A stretch of DNA of 64,000 nt from Bradyrhizobium diazoefficiens (GCF_018131185.1 NZ_JAFCJE010000008.1:124001-188000); one strand, 5' to 3'; positions 8,474-17,389 are shown, numbered from the stretch's first letter. Notes: generated by a model not told the origin, from the letters alone. Program-made: numbers and translations.

Positions 8474-9264
8474 GACCGCCGACCGACCGCGGATCGCTGG
8501 CGCTGGGAGCCTATGTCTATGCCGTGCTGGCCTTCATCATCGTGCCGTTGGTCATCGTCATTCCAATGTCGTTCAGCCAGAACGACTATCTGGCATTTCC
8601 GCCGTCCGGCTTTACGCTGAAATGGTACGCGGAGTATTTTGACAGCAGGCAATGGCGTGCCGCGACCTGGCTCAGCGTACAGGTCGCATTGCTGACCTCT
8701 CTCTTCGCGTCGGTCATCGGCACGGCCGCGACCTATGCAATGATCCGCGGCCGCAGCCGGTTGGTAACGGCTTTCCAGATCCTCCTGATCGGGCCGATCA
8801 TTGTGCCGCATATCGCGCTCGCCGTCGGGCTCTATCTGTTTTTTCAGACGATCGGTCTCTCCGGCACCATTCCCGGCTTCGTGCTGGCGCATACGGTGCT
8901 TACCTTGCCGTTCGTCGTTTTCACGATGGCTGCCGCCCTGGGAAAGGTTGATGCCAATCTGGAGGCGGCGGCCATGAGCTGCGGCGCGACACGCTTTCAA
9001 GCCTTCCGCCTGGTCACGCTGCCGCTCGTCCTGCCGAGTCTCGCCAGCAGTGCGCTGTTTGCCTTCATCATTTCCTTCGACGAGCCGGTGGTATCGTTCT
9101 TTCTGTCCGGCGTGCGCCAGAAGACGCTACCGCGCCGAATGTTCGAGGACATCGAGCAGAACCTGACGCCGGTGATTCCCGCGATCGCGACACTGTTGAT
9201 CGTCTTGTCCATCTTGATTCTGCTGGGGGCCCATGTCCTCAGATCCCGCAGCGTCACCCGGTAG
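8470..9264 (+). CDS. ABC transporter permease, PotC-type
   Basis: This 264-residue permease is counted from ATG 8470, which overlaps the stop of the first permease. The frame is open upstream, but the earlier starts lie within the preceding gene. It has six predicted transmembrane helices and an EAA-like loop (LEAAAMSCGATRFQAFRLVTLP) near residue 165. It pairs with the PotB-type permease to form the translocation channel. Confidence 0.92.
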   Translation: MRPPTDRGSLALGAYVYAVLAFIIVPLVIVIPMSFSQNDYLAFPPSGFTLKWYAEYFDSRQWRAATWLSVQVALLTSLFASVIGTAATYAMIRGRSRLVTAFQILLIGPIIVPHIALAVGLYLFFQTIGLSGTIPGFVLAHTVLTLPFVVFTMAAALGKVDANLEAAAMSCGATRFQAFRLVTLPLVLPSLASSALFAFIISFDEPVVSFFLSGVRQKTLPRRMFEDIEQNLTPVIPAIATLLIVLSILILLGAHVLRSRSVTR

Positions 9265-9298
9265 CGAACCGGGCGAGAAGCCAGAGAGGAGATCGTCG

Positions 9299-10366
9299 AT
9301 GCCAAGAACAGGTTGGATGTGGAGCTCGGCAGCTGTCGTGTTTGCTTGGGTTCTTTGTGGAGCGCTGCCGGCAGCCGCCCAAAAGCTGGAAGACCAGTTG
9401 GTGATTGCCACGACCGGCGGCCTGATGGGCAACACCCTCGCGAAATATTTCTACGATCCCTTCAACAAGGCCAAGAATGTCGAGATCGTCCCGGTCGCAA
9501 TCGAGGTCCCCGATCAGTGGGCGCGCGCCAAGGCGATGCAGCGAACCGGCAAGGTGGAATTCGATATCGTCACGGCAACGGGTCCCGACCTGGTCGGACG
9601 CACCGACATGCTCGAGAAGATCGACTGTGCGAAACTGCCGAGCGTCCAGAAGTTCGGTGTCTCCGACGCCTGTCAGCCCTACGGTATCGCCCGGACGACC
9701 GGCGGCATGCTGATCACCTACAATACCGAAACGTTCAAGGGCAAGGCGCCGAAGACATGGGCGGATTTTTGGGACGTCAAGCAGTTTCCCGGGCCGCGAG
9801 GGCTGCCGGACACCGGCGACAGCGATTGGTGGGTTCCGGTAGCTGCGCTCCTCGCCGACGGCGTCAAGCCGGAGCAGCTCTTCCCGCTGGACATCAATCG
9901 TGCCTACAAGAAGCTGGACGAGATCCGTCCCAATGTCGCGGTGTGGTGGAAGACAGGCGACCAGGTGCAGCAGATCATGCGCAGCCGCGAGGTCGTCATG
10001 GCCATGAGCTACTCGGGCCGCGCGCTCGCCGTCGTGAAGGAGGGCGTACCGGTTGCCATGTCCTGGGATCAGGCCATCCGCGACACCGGCTACATGGCTG
10101 TCCTCAAGGGCGCGCCTGATCTCAATGCAGCCATGGCCTATCTCGATTTCTTCTATGCGAGCTCCGACGCGCATGTTCCGTTCATGCGCGCTGTCAACTA
10201 TGCGACCGCCAGCAAGTCGGCCATCGAGCTGTTGAAGCCGGAGGAGCGCAATCTCTACGCGACCTCGCCCGAGAACTACGAAAAGCTGGTCAAGCCCGAT
10301 TTCGCCTGGATCGGCGAACATCGTAACGCGCTGCGTGAGCGGTGGATGGCTTGGCTGACCCGCTAA
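9299..10366 (+). CDS. ABC transporter substrate-binding protein, PotD-type
   Basis: The 355-residue precursor is counted from ATG 9299, preceded by GAGAGGAG. An in-frame ATG at 9233 lies inside the permease gene and would bury the signal peptide. Residues 1 to about 26 form a Sec signal ending PAAAQ. The mature protein resembles extracellular solute-binding family 1/PotD proteins: NTETFKGKAPKTWADFWD and the YMAVLKGAP region are typical. It should deliver the ligand in the periplasm; the ligand could be a polyamine-like or amide compound. Confidence 0.9.
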   Translation: MPRTGWMWSSAAVVFAWVLCGALPAAAQKLEDQLVIATTGGLMGNTLAKYFYDPFNKAKNVEIVPVAIEVPDQWARAKAMQRTGKVEFDIVTATGPDLVGRTDMLEKIDCAKLPSVQKFGVSDACQPYGIARTTGGMLITYNTETFKGKAPKTWADFWDVKQFPGPRGLPDTGDSDWWVPVAALLADGVKPEQLFPLDINRAYKKLDEIRPNVAVWWKTGDQVQQIMRSREVVMAMSYSGRALAVVKEGVPVAMSWDQAIRDTGYMAVLKGAPDLNAAMAYLDFFYASSDAHVPFMRAVNYATASKSAIELLKPEERNLYATSPENYEKLVKPDFAWIGEHRNALRERWMAWLTR

Positions 10367-10415
10367 GCCGCACTGGCTTCTCGCGCCATTCGCACTTGCA
10401 AGACGAGGATGGACC

Positions 10416-10766
10416 ATGGATCACACCAGTGACCCCGGCGCGCTGCGCTACGTGATCGATCCTCGAAGGCTCGATCTCGTCGAGGAGTTCCGCGCAAGTC
10501 CGCTCGGCGTGCATAGCCCGGAACTTCGCAAGCTGTTGGCCCGGATGCGATGGGGCAAGCCGGAAGGGCGGCTTGTCCTGATCGTGCTCGAGCCTGGCAA
10601 AGCCTGGCGGCTGTCGCGCATCCCCAAGCGTCGAGGCGATCCGATGCCTTTCGTCGATGATCGCGTCTTCACGTCTCTTGTTGAAGCGGAGTGGCATGTC
10701 TTCAAGCTGCGTTGGCAGGAAATGACGGGAACGACTTTGCCTTCGGAGATGTCCGGTGATCTATAG
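10416..10766 (+). CDS. N,N-dimethylformamidase alpha (small) subunit-like protein
   Basis: This 116-residue soluble protein lies immediately upstream of, and overlapping by 11 nt, a large dimethylformamidase-type subunit. Dimethylformamidase is built from a small alpha subunit of about 130 residues and a large beta subunit. The length, the position and the C-terminal pattern (PFVDDRVFTSLVEAEWHVF, comparable to the LTDERFGTEEEAMHAVF region of known alpha subunits as I recall them) support the assignment. On its own I would call this hypothetical; the pairing is the main evidence. The physiological amide is unknown. Confidence 0.6.
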   Translation: MDHTSDPGALRYVIDPRRLDLVEEFRASPLGVHSPELRKLLARMRWGKPEGRLVLIVLEPGKAWRLSRIPKRRGDPMPFVDDRVFTSLVEAEWHVFKLRWQEMTGTTLPSEMSGDL

Positions 10767-13017
10767 GACCAACGAGTATCTCGGCTATCCGGACCGCATC
10801 AGCGTCCCGGCAGGGGAAGCCGTCAGGTTTCAGCTCAGCAGCAAGCGGCCGAGCGTGAAGGTCGAGGTGCTCAGGCTGCGCTGCGGCGATGTCGATACCA
10901 ACGGCCCAGGCTTCAAATATGAGGTCATGACGAGCCCCATTGACGGTGAGCATGCCTGCCTCGACCAACCGATCCGGCCGGGATCCAACGCCGTCGTCGA
11001 CCACGACGGTGCACTGGTCCCGACCGGCGGGCACTGGTGTTTCGGAGCCTACGTGTATCCGACGCGGATCGCGGACAATGCCAAGGCCGTGTTGGGAAAT
11101 TGGTGCGAGGGCTCGGCGCGCGGCTATGCGCTGGAGCTCGACGAGGAAGGGTATCTGGTCCTGGTGCTGGGCCAGGCGAGCGGTGCGCCGGCGCGTTATG
11201 CCCTCGACGTCAAGCTGCGCCCACGCGTCTGGGCATTCGTATCGTGCGCGCTTGACCTTGCGCGGGGATCGGCCTCCTTGTCGCTGATTGTTCCGGCAGA
11301 CGGCGTTCGGCCGGCCGCTGCCCATTCGAAATCGTTCGCCCTGCCGCAAGCGCCTGCGCTCGATTCCGGCCTGCCGTTCCTGATCGCGGCCCATCATGCG
11401 AATGGTGATCGCCAATATACCTCGCACTTCGACGGCAAGATCGAAGCTCCGCGTGTCCTTTCATGTCCGTTGGACGCAGAGGCGTTGCGGGTATTCGACG
11501 GCCGGCTGCGGACGGGGGTAAGCGATGCCGGGCTTGTCGCCTTCTGGGACCTCTCGAACGGAATCTCGTCTCTGTCGATCAAGGATATTTCACCGAACGG
11601 CCTGCACGGTAGCCTCCGCCAGCTGCCCCGCAGGGGCGTGACCGGCTTTCAATGGTCTGGATCCGTTCACGACTGGCGGCTGTCGCCGCAGGAATATGCG
11701 GCGATTCATTTCCACAGCGACGACATCTACGATTGCGAATGGCAGACAACCTGCACGCTCGATGTGCCAGCCCACTGGCGATCCGGCGTCTACGCGCTCC
11801 GGCTGACCTCGGCAGGCGACAATCCAGACCGGGACTGCGAAAGCTACGTCACCTTCTTCGTGACGCCCGGCAAGGCGTCCCGGCGGGCGGATCTGGTCGT
11901 GGTCGCTTCGATCGCGACATATCTGGCTTATGCCAACAGCGCGTTGCGCCTCTATCAGGTTCACTTCGAGACTCTGATGGAGCACGTTCTGTGGTTGCCG
12001 CAAGATGACGTCTTCATGCAGGAGAACCCGGAGATCGGCCAGTCGACCTATGATTGCCATGTCGACGGCTCGGGGCGAGCATACAGCTCTTGGCTGCGGC
12101 CGGTCCTCAACATGCGTCCGCGCGGCTATTGGTTCAATTTGATCAACGACACACATATCCTCGACTGGCTCGAGGAGAAGGGGATCGCCTACGATCTGAT
12201 CACGGATGTCGAGCTTGACCGGGAGGGAGCGCGGGCACTCGCTGCTTACCGAGTCATGATGACGCCGACCCATCCCGAATATTATAGCTTCAACATGATG
12301 AACGCGATCATGGCGTATCAGAACGCCGGAGGGCGGCACATCTCGATGGGAGGCAATGCATTCTACTGGCGCTGCGGCTTTCACCCGGCCGCACCCGCCG
12401 CGCTGGAGGTTCGCCGCGGCATGGCAGGAACGCGCACCTGGGAATCGGAGCCCGGCGAAGTGCATCTTGCCGGCACCGGCGAGCCGGGCTCGCTGTGGCG
12501 GCATTCGGGCTTTGCGCCGCAAAAGCTGGTCGGCGTCGGGTTCTCGGCCATGATCAACGATACCTGCGGCTATTATCTGCGTACCGCCGAAAGCGAGGAT
12601 GCGCGCGTCGCGTTTATCTTCGAGGGCACAGGGCGTCACGAAAAGTTCGGTGATTTCGGGTTTCGCTACAATGGTGCGGTCGGCAGCGAGATCGACCGGT
12701 ACGATCTCGAGCTCGGAACGCCGCCGCATGCGTTGCGGATCGCAACGTCCGAAGGATTGGGTGCGGGCGCGCTGCCCACGCCGGAGGAGTTCCGCACCGT
12801 GGTCGACGGACTCGACGGCACGCAGAATGCGCTGGTGCGCGCCGACATGGTGTTCTTCGAGACTGCCCATGGCGGCGCCGTCTTTGCGACCGGATCGATC
12901 ACCTACGGCATGTCGTTGGGTCACAACAACTACGACAACAACATCAGCACCATCACGTTGAACGTCGTGAATCGGTTTCTCGATCCAAGGCCGTTCATCA
13001 TGCCTGCCAAAACCTAG
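10756..13017 (+). CDS. N,N-dimethylformamidase beta (large) subunit-like protein
   Basis: The protein is 753 residues from GTG 10756 with GGAG at 10745-10748. The N-terminal half carries a LamG/concanavalin-like fold region (about 90-250). The C-terminal half matches the catalytic domain of dimethylformamidase, a mononuclear-iron amidase using Tyr, His and Glu ligands. His506-Pro-Glu508 (THPEYYS) fits the His-x-Glu pair and Tyr432 is the candidate Tyr ligand, conserved in the neighbouring paralogue. The family hydrolyses dimethylformamide to formate and dimethylamine in the cytosol. Substrate here is open; expression with an importer suggests a natural amide. Confidence 0.8.
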   Translation: MIYRTNEYLGYPDRISVPAGEAVRFQLSSKRPSVKVEVLRLRCGDVDTNGPGFKYEVMTSPIDGEHACLDQPIRPGSNAVVDHDGALVPTGGHWCFGAYVYPTRIADNAKAVLGNWCEGSARGYALELDEEGYLVLVLGQASGAPARYALDVKLRPRVWAFVSCALDLARGSASLSLIVPADGVRPAAAHSKSFALPQAPALDSGLPFLIAAHHANGDRQYTSHFDGKIEAPRVLSCPLDAEALRVFDGRLRTGVSDAGLVAFWDLSNGISSLSIKDISPNGLHGSLRQLPRRGVTGFQWSGSVHDWRLSPQEYAAIHFHSDDIYDCEWQTTCTLDVPAHWRSGVYALRLTSAGDNPDRDCESYVTFFVTPGKASRRADLVVVASIATYLAYANSALRLYQVHFETLMEHVLWLPQDDVFMQENPEIGQSTYDCHVDGSGRAYSSWLRPVLNMRPRGYWFNLINDTHILDWLEEKGIAYDLITDVELDREGARALAAYRVMMTPTHPEYYSFNMMNAIMAYQNAGGRHISMGGNAFYWRCGFHPAAPAALEVRRGMAGTRTWESEPGEVHLAGTGEPGSLWRHSGFAPQKLVGVGFSAMINDTCGYYLRTAESEDARVAFIFEGTGRHEKFGDFGFRYNGAVGSEIDRYDLELGTPPHALRIATSEGLGAGALPTPEEFRTVVDGLDGTQNALVRADMVFFETAHGGAVFATGSITYGMSLGHNNYDNNISTITLNVVNRFLDPRPFIMPAKT

Positions 13018-13052
13018 ACTGCGGCCTCGATTTCGGCCCAACATGCAAGATC

Positions 13053-13075
13053 GCCATCTCGTCGCCAGAGATGGC
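13053..13075 (+). other. Perfect intercistronic hairpin
   Basis: GCCATCTC (13053-13060) and GAGATGGC (13068-13075) pair perfectly over eight bases with a seven-base loop, 36 nt after the beta-subunit stop and 22 nt before the next start. There is no T tract. It may stabilise the upstream mRNA or lower expression of the downstream gene. Confidence 0.5.
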
Positions 13076-13097
13076 TTCTCGAACCAGGGAGGCTGTC

Positions 13098-14774
13098 ATG
13101 TCGGACAAGCCTGAGTTTCACCCCCCGGAATTGGGATCGGTCAACGTCGCTCCCCGCAAGGCGCGCCCGATGCATGCGGACGAGCACTGGGCCAGCCAGC
13201 CCTGGTATGAGGCTCCGCGTGGCGATCCCTCCGTCGCGGAGGTCTACACCTATACCGATGCGATGTCTTACGACCCCGGAGACGAAGTCGTCTTTCGCTC
13301 CTCCGCGACCGCAAAGGCCTGGCGGCTGCAGATCTATCGCGACGGTCTCGAGCCCGAGATGGTGCATGAGGTCGATGCGCTTGACGGCGTGTTCGCGGCT
13401 ACGCCATCCGATGCCTATCGCAATGGCTGCAACTGGCCCGTCGCTCATCGCTGGACGTTGCCGCCGGATCTGCGCTCGGGCTTTTATCGTGTGGTCTCCT
13501 CGTGCGAGCGAGCGAACGGGGCCCGCTTCGTCCAACATCATTTCTTCGTCGTGCGTCCGACCGAGAAGACGCGGCGCGCGAAGATCCTGATGATCCTGCC
13601 GACGGGCACCTGGACCGCCTACAACGATTTTGGCGGTGCCAATCATTATTTCGGCGTCGAAGGTCCTGACAGGGACGAGCCGTCGCCGGTCTTGTCGCTG
13701 CAGCGGCCATGGACGCGCGGCGTGGTCTGGCTGCCGCCCGGTGCGCCGCGCATCTGCGCCGATCCCGCGCCCGAGATGGGTGACGCGCCACGCTATCAGA
13801 TGAAGGAGTGGGCGTTCTCCAACGGCTTTGGCCAATATTACGCGGCAGCGGGCTGGGCCCAGTACGACCGGCATTTCGTGCTCTGGGCGCAGAAGGAAGG
13901 CTACGCCCTCGACATGATCACCCAGACCGATCTTCACTACAGGCCCGAGCTGCTCGACGCCTACCCTTGCGTCACCATCATCGGCCATGACGAGTACTGG
14001 ACATGGGAGATGCGCGAGGCGATGGAGCGCTACGTGGAGGGCGGCGGGCGGCTCGCGCGCTTTGGCGCGAATTTCCTGTGGCAGATCCGGCTCGAGGACG
14101 ATGGCAAGCGCCAAGTCTGCTACAAGTTCAAAGCCATCCACAAGGATCCGATCGTCGGCACGGACCGCGCGCGCCTGATGACGTCTGCCTGGGAAGATCG
14201 CAACGTCCGTTGGCCCGGCGCCTCGACGGTCGGCGTGAACGGTGCGCACGGCCTCTACGCGTCCTGGGGTGGCTTCGCGCCGAACGGCCAACGAGGCTTT
14301 ACGGTCTATCGCCCCGAACATTGGGCATTTGCCGGCACAGGACTGCACTATGCCGACATCTTCGGCGACAAGCAGCACATCTTCGCCTACGAGGTCGACG
14401 GGCTGGACTACACGTTCCGCAACGGTCTTCCTTTTCCGGTGCCGGTCGAAGGGCAGCCCGAGACCATTCAGATCCTGGCGATGGCGCCAGCCGTCCTGGC
14501 CGAAGACGAGCCGCAGGGTGAGGGCTTCCGCTACTACGTACGCAGCAGCGACCACGAAGGCCTGGTGGAGTGCATCACCGGCGAGGTTACGCCCGAGGGT
14601 CTGGCCCGCTACAAATACGGCTCCGGCATGATGGTGCACATGACCCGCGGCAAGGGCGAGGTGCTGACGGCTGCGACTTGCGAATGGGTGATGGGGCTGA
14701 AGCGCGGCGATCCGTTCACGCAGCGGATCACCCGCAACATCCTCGATCGCTTCACTGCGCCCCGTTCCGCGTGA
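13098..14774 (+). CDS. Second dimethylformamidase beta-subunit-like catalytic-domain protein
   Basis: The protein is 558 residues from ATG 13098 with AGGGAGG at 13086-13092; an in-frame ATG at 13071 lies in the hairpin and has no ribosome site. It lacks the LamG region of its neighbour but keeps the catalytic core: His297-Asp-Glu299 (GHDEYW) replaces HPE, and Tyr184 (NHYFG) aligns with Tyr432 of the first protein. No second small subunit is encoded, so it may share the alpha subunit or work alone. It ends 7 nt before the convergent gntR stop. Confidence 0.72.
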   Translation: MSDKPEFHPPELGSVNVAPRKARPMHADEHWASQPWYEAPRGDPSVAEVYTYTDAMSYDPGDEVVFRSSATAKAWRLQIYRDGLEPEMVHEVDALDGVFAATPSDAYRNGCNWPVAHRWTLPPDLRSGFYRVVSSCERANGARFVQHHFFVVRPTEKTRRAKILMILPTGTWTAYNDFGGANHYFGVEGPDRDEPSPVLSLQRPWTRGVVWLPPGAPRICADPAPEMGDAPRYQMKEWAFSNGFGQYYAAAGWAQYDRHFVLWAQKEGYALDMITQTDLHYRPELLDAYPCVTIIGHDEYWTWEMREAMERYVEGGGRLARFGANFLWQIRLEDDGKRQVCYKFKAIHKDPIVGTDRARLMTSAWEDRNVRWPGASTVGVNGAHGLYASWGGFAPNGQRGFTVYRPEHWAFAGTGLHYADIFGDKQHIFAYEVDGLDYTFRNGLPFPVPVEGQPETIQILAMAPAVLAEDEPQGEGFRYYVRSSDHEGLVECITGEVTPEGLARYKYGSGMMVHMTRGKGEVLTAATCEWVMGLKRGDPFTQRITRNILDRFTAPRSA

Positions 14775-14781
14775 GCAGCTC

Positions 14782-15588
14782 TCAGCGACGCCTGGATTTC
14801 GCGCGGGCTGCCTTGGCAGGTGGTGCAGTGCGCGTCTTCATCGCTTCGATCTCGAGGTCGTCGTCGATGGCCGTCTCGGGAGTCATGAAGCGCGTGCCGC
14901 CATGCTTTTCCAGCAACCGGACGAGATTCTGGCCGCCTTCCATCATGTCCGCCTGGATCGACTCGCGAACCTTGTCCGGCCGGCGCTGCCGCAGATTCTT
15001 GAGAACGGACAGGTGCTGGTGCTCTTTTGGATAGGTCGGGGGGGCGTTCGGGTAATGGAAATTCAACAAGGGGCCGTTCCGCATCCAGATATCGTCGAGG
15101 ATGGCGAGCACTTCGGGAAGCCCCGATCCATCATAGAGACCGCGGTGGAATTGCCAGTTGGCGCGAACGGCGTCGGACCATCTGTGCTCCTTCTCCGCGC
15201 TGATCAGCTCGCGGTGAGTGGCCTCCATCCTGTCGATGTCGGCTTCCGAGATGCGCGTGGTTGCGTGCTCGGCGGCAAGTCCCTCGAGAAACAGCCTGAC
15301 GGTCCTGAGCTCGATATACTGCTTGGCCGTCATGTGGGCGACCATGATCGAGCGTCCCGCCTGCATCTCGAGCGCGCGGCCGCGCACGAGCTGCATCAGG
15401 GCTTCGCGAATGGGCGTCTCCGACACGCTCATGGTCGCAGCAAGGTCGCGGATCTTGAAGCGATGGCCCGGCCAGAACCGGCCTTCCATCAGCGCCTGGC
15501 GCAGATTGTTGTAGACCAGGTTTGTCAGGCTGTCGCGCGCGACCGGGCCCACGCCTCCCTCGCCACGCCTCTGTTCAACGTCAACCAT
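14782..15588 (-). CDS. GntR family transcriptional regulator with FCD ligand domain
   Basis: This 268-residue DNA-binding protein has an N-terminal winged helix (LRDLAATMSVSETPIREAL-like, about residues 45-80; the sequence reads IRDLAATMSVSETPIREAL) and an all-helical FCD domain with Glu/His-rich metal or ligand site. It is followed by a basic tail. I chose ATG at 15588; ATG at 15624 (280 residues) is possible, and a still longer frame to 15744 would run through the AT-rich promoter. It is divergent from the aminotransferase gene. The repeated TGATATATCA palindromes are in the size and style expected for this class, so it probably represses the whole region until the substrate is present. Confidence 0.88.
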   Translation of the reverse strand: MVDVEQRRGEGGVGPVARDSLTNLVYNNLRQALMEGRFWPGHRFKIRDLAATMSVSETPIREALMQLVRGRALEMQAGRSIMVAHMTAKQYIELRTVRLFLEGLAAEHATTRISEADIDRMEATHRELISAEKEHRWSDAVRANWQFHRGLYDGSGLPEVLAILDDIWMRNGPLLNFHYPNAPPTYPKEHQHLSVLKNLRQRRPDKVRESIQADMMEGGQNLVRLLEKHGGTRFMTPETAIDDDLEIEAMKTRTAPPAKAARAKSRRR

Positions 15589-15651
15589 GCTCGGTCCCCG
15601 AAAGGTCTGGGCCGTTTCGGCCATCAGCGCCGACCCGGGTTCGAATCCATT

Positions 15652-15670
15652 TCGTATATAATATAGGATG
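15652..15670 (-). promoter_or_regulatory. AT-rich element at the gntR promoter (box D)
   Basis: On the minus strand this reads CATCCTATATTATATACGA, about 65 nt upstream of the chosen gntR start. It shares ATATTATAT with box B but lacks the exact TGATATATCA core. It may hold the -10 region and a weak self-regulatory site. Confidence 0.4.
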
Positions 15671-15809
15671 TCGTTGTCGCGCACTGACCGTCTGCGCTTC
15701 TTCTGCGACAGAGCCCTCAAGCTCGCCGCCCCCTGAAAATCCAAACTCGTCAGCTCCGGGATCGGCTGCCGCCCACGAGGTCAACGGGCCTGGGGCAGCA
15801 ACAATTCCC

Positions 15810-15841
15810 TTGTAGCCGAGATAATAATATATGATATATCA
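15810..15841 (+). promoter_or_regulatory. Operator box C and candidate promoter of the aminotransferase gene
   Basis: TGATATATCA at 15832-15841 is identical to boxes A and B and lies 23 nt before the aminotransferase start. A possible -35 TTGTAG (15810-15815) is 16 nt upstream of the palindrome. The position is suitable for repression by the divergently encoded GntR protein. Confidence 0.6.
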
Positions 15842-15863
15842 AAACTCGAGGAGAGGAGAAGGC

Positions 15864-17090
15864 ATGCCGGAATTGATCAGGACAAGGGATGCCGCCCTGC
15901 GGGCGCGGGCCGAGAAGGTCGTGCCAGGCGGGATGTGGGGACATCTCCACGCGGCCAAGTTGCCGGAGGCGTATCCGCAGTTCTTCAGCCGCGGCGAAGG
16001 CGGCGTGCTCTGGGATGTCGACGGTCACCGCTACGTGGACTTCATGTGCAGCTGGGGTCCCAACCTGCTCGGCCACCACCATCCCGAGGTGGAGGAAGCC
16101 GCCGAGCGTCAGCGGCGCGACGGCGACTGCCTCAATGGTCCGGCCGAAGTCATGGTCGAGTTGGCCGAGCTTGTCGTCGATATGGTGGGACATGCCGATT
16201 GGACGCAGTTTCAGAAGAACGGCACCGATGCGACGACGACGTGCGTCACGATCGCGAGGGCTGCAACAGGTCGACGAAAGATCCTCGTCGCCAAGGGCGC
16301 CTATCATGGTGCCGTACCGTGGTGCTCACCGTCGCTTCTCGGTGTGACCGCGGAGGATCGCGCCCATCTCGCATATTTCACGTTCAACGACGTCGAGAGC
16401 CTCGAGGCGGCGGCCAAGGAGGCGGGTGATGATCTTGCCGGAATTCTGGTTTCGGCGTTCCGCCACGATCTCGGGTTCGACCAAGAACTTCCAACCCTAG
16501 AGTTTGCGCGCGCGGCGCGTCGCATCTGTGACAGCAAGGGGGCCGCGCTGCTCATCGACGAAGTTCGCGCGGGCTTCCGCCTGAATGCCGCGGGTAGCTG
16601 GGAAGGCCTTGGTGTTCGGCCCGATTTGTCCGCCTGGAGCAAGGCGATCGCCAATGGTCATGCCCTGGCGGCCGTCACCGGAGCCGATTGGCTGCGCCGC
16701 GCGGCCAGTCAGGTCTTTGTCACGGGGTCATTCTGGGCCGGCGCCGTCGCCATGGCTGCTGCCGTCGCGACGTTGAAGATCGTGCGCAGGGACGATGTTC
16801 CGGCCCGCCTTGCGCAGCTCGGGCAAACGCTGCGTGATGGGCTCGAGACGCGTTCCCGCCAGTTCGGTCTTTCAATCCGTCAGTCGGGGCCTGTGCAAAT
16901 GCCGACCCTATTGTTTGAAGGGGACCCGGACTATCGGAAAGGTTCGGCCTTTTGCAGCGCGATGCTTGCAAGGGGTGTCTACTTCCATCCCAAGCACAAC
17001 ATGTTCCTTTGCGCCGCCCATACCGAGGCCGACATCGCCGTGGCTCTCGAGGCTGCGGAGCACGGCTTCGCAAGCGTGGCCGCACTTTGA
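15864..17090 (+). CDS. Class III aminotransferase, glutamate-1-semialdehyde 2,1-aminomutase type
   Basis: The protein is 408 residues from ATG 15864 behind GAGGAGAGGAG. It has the PLP fold type I layout: VPGGMWGH near the N terminus, FQKNGTDATT, GAYHG, LLIDEVRAGFR and Lys260 (AWSKAIANG) as the Schiff-base lysine. True HemL is usually housekeeping; here the gene sits behind an operator shared with catabolic operons, so a transaminase or aminomutase acting on an amino alcohol, amino sugar acid or semialdehyde is more likely. The substrate is unknown. Confidence 0.85.
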   Translation: MPELIRTRDAALRARAEKVVPGGMWGHLHAAKLPEAYPQFFSRGEGGVLWDVDGHRYVDFMCSWGPNLLGHHHPEVEEAAERQRRDGDCLNGPAEVMVELAELVVDMVGHADWTQFQKNGTDATTTCVTIARAATGRRKILVAKGAYHGAVPWCSPSLLGVTAEDRAHLAYFTFNDVESLEAAAKEAGDDLAGILVSAFRHDLGFDQELPTLEFARAARRICDSKGAALLIDEVRAGFRLNAAGSWEGLGVRPDLSAWSKAIANGHALAAVTGADWLRRAASQVFVTGSFWAGAVAMAAAVATLKIVRRDDVPARLAQLGQTLRDGLETRSRQFGLSIRQSGPVQMPTLLFEGDPDYRKGSAFCSAMLARGVYFHPKHNMFLCAAHTEADIAVALEAAEHGFASVAAL

Positions 17091-17389
17091 TGTCACGGGG
17101 CTTTCCGAAGCCGCAACCGTGAGCGCGTTGGTCTGGTTCTGTGCCTCGTTGCCGATGTTTGTCGCGGTCTTCGCGATCTGGATGAGTATCGGCGCCTTCT
17201 GGTCAAAGCCTTGCGACCGGTATTGTTACGGGTGCCGGGTCGGATTTCCGAGTGCTAGGGTTCCATTGCGAAGCGACGCTTCCCAAGCCAGCCCCGGGAA
17301 GTTCAGGCGCCGCGAAAAGACCTTGGCCCGCCTCCGATCGCTATATTGCCGGGGGCGGGCTTCCTTTCCCGCCAAACTGAACAAACTGA

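Noticed and set aside
11590..13044. Minus-strand open frame opposite the dimethylformamidase-like gene
   Set aside because: No motif or ribosome site; the plus-strand protein has conserved iron-site residues and correct length.
15634..15650. CCCGGGTTCGAATCC, resembling a tRNA T arm
   Set aside because: The bases after the loop do not pair with those before it and no acceptor strand or CCA follows, so it is a chance match upstream of gntR.
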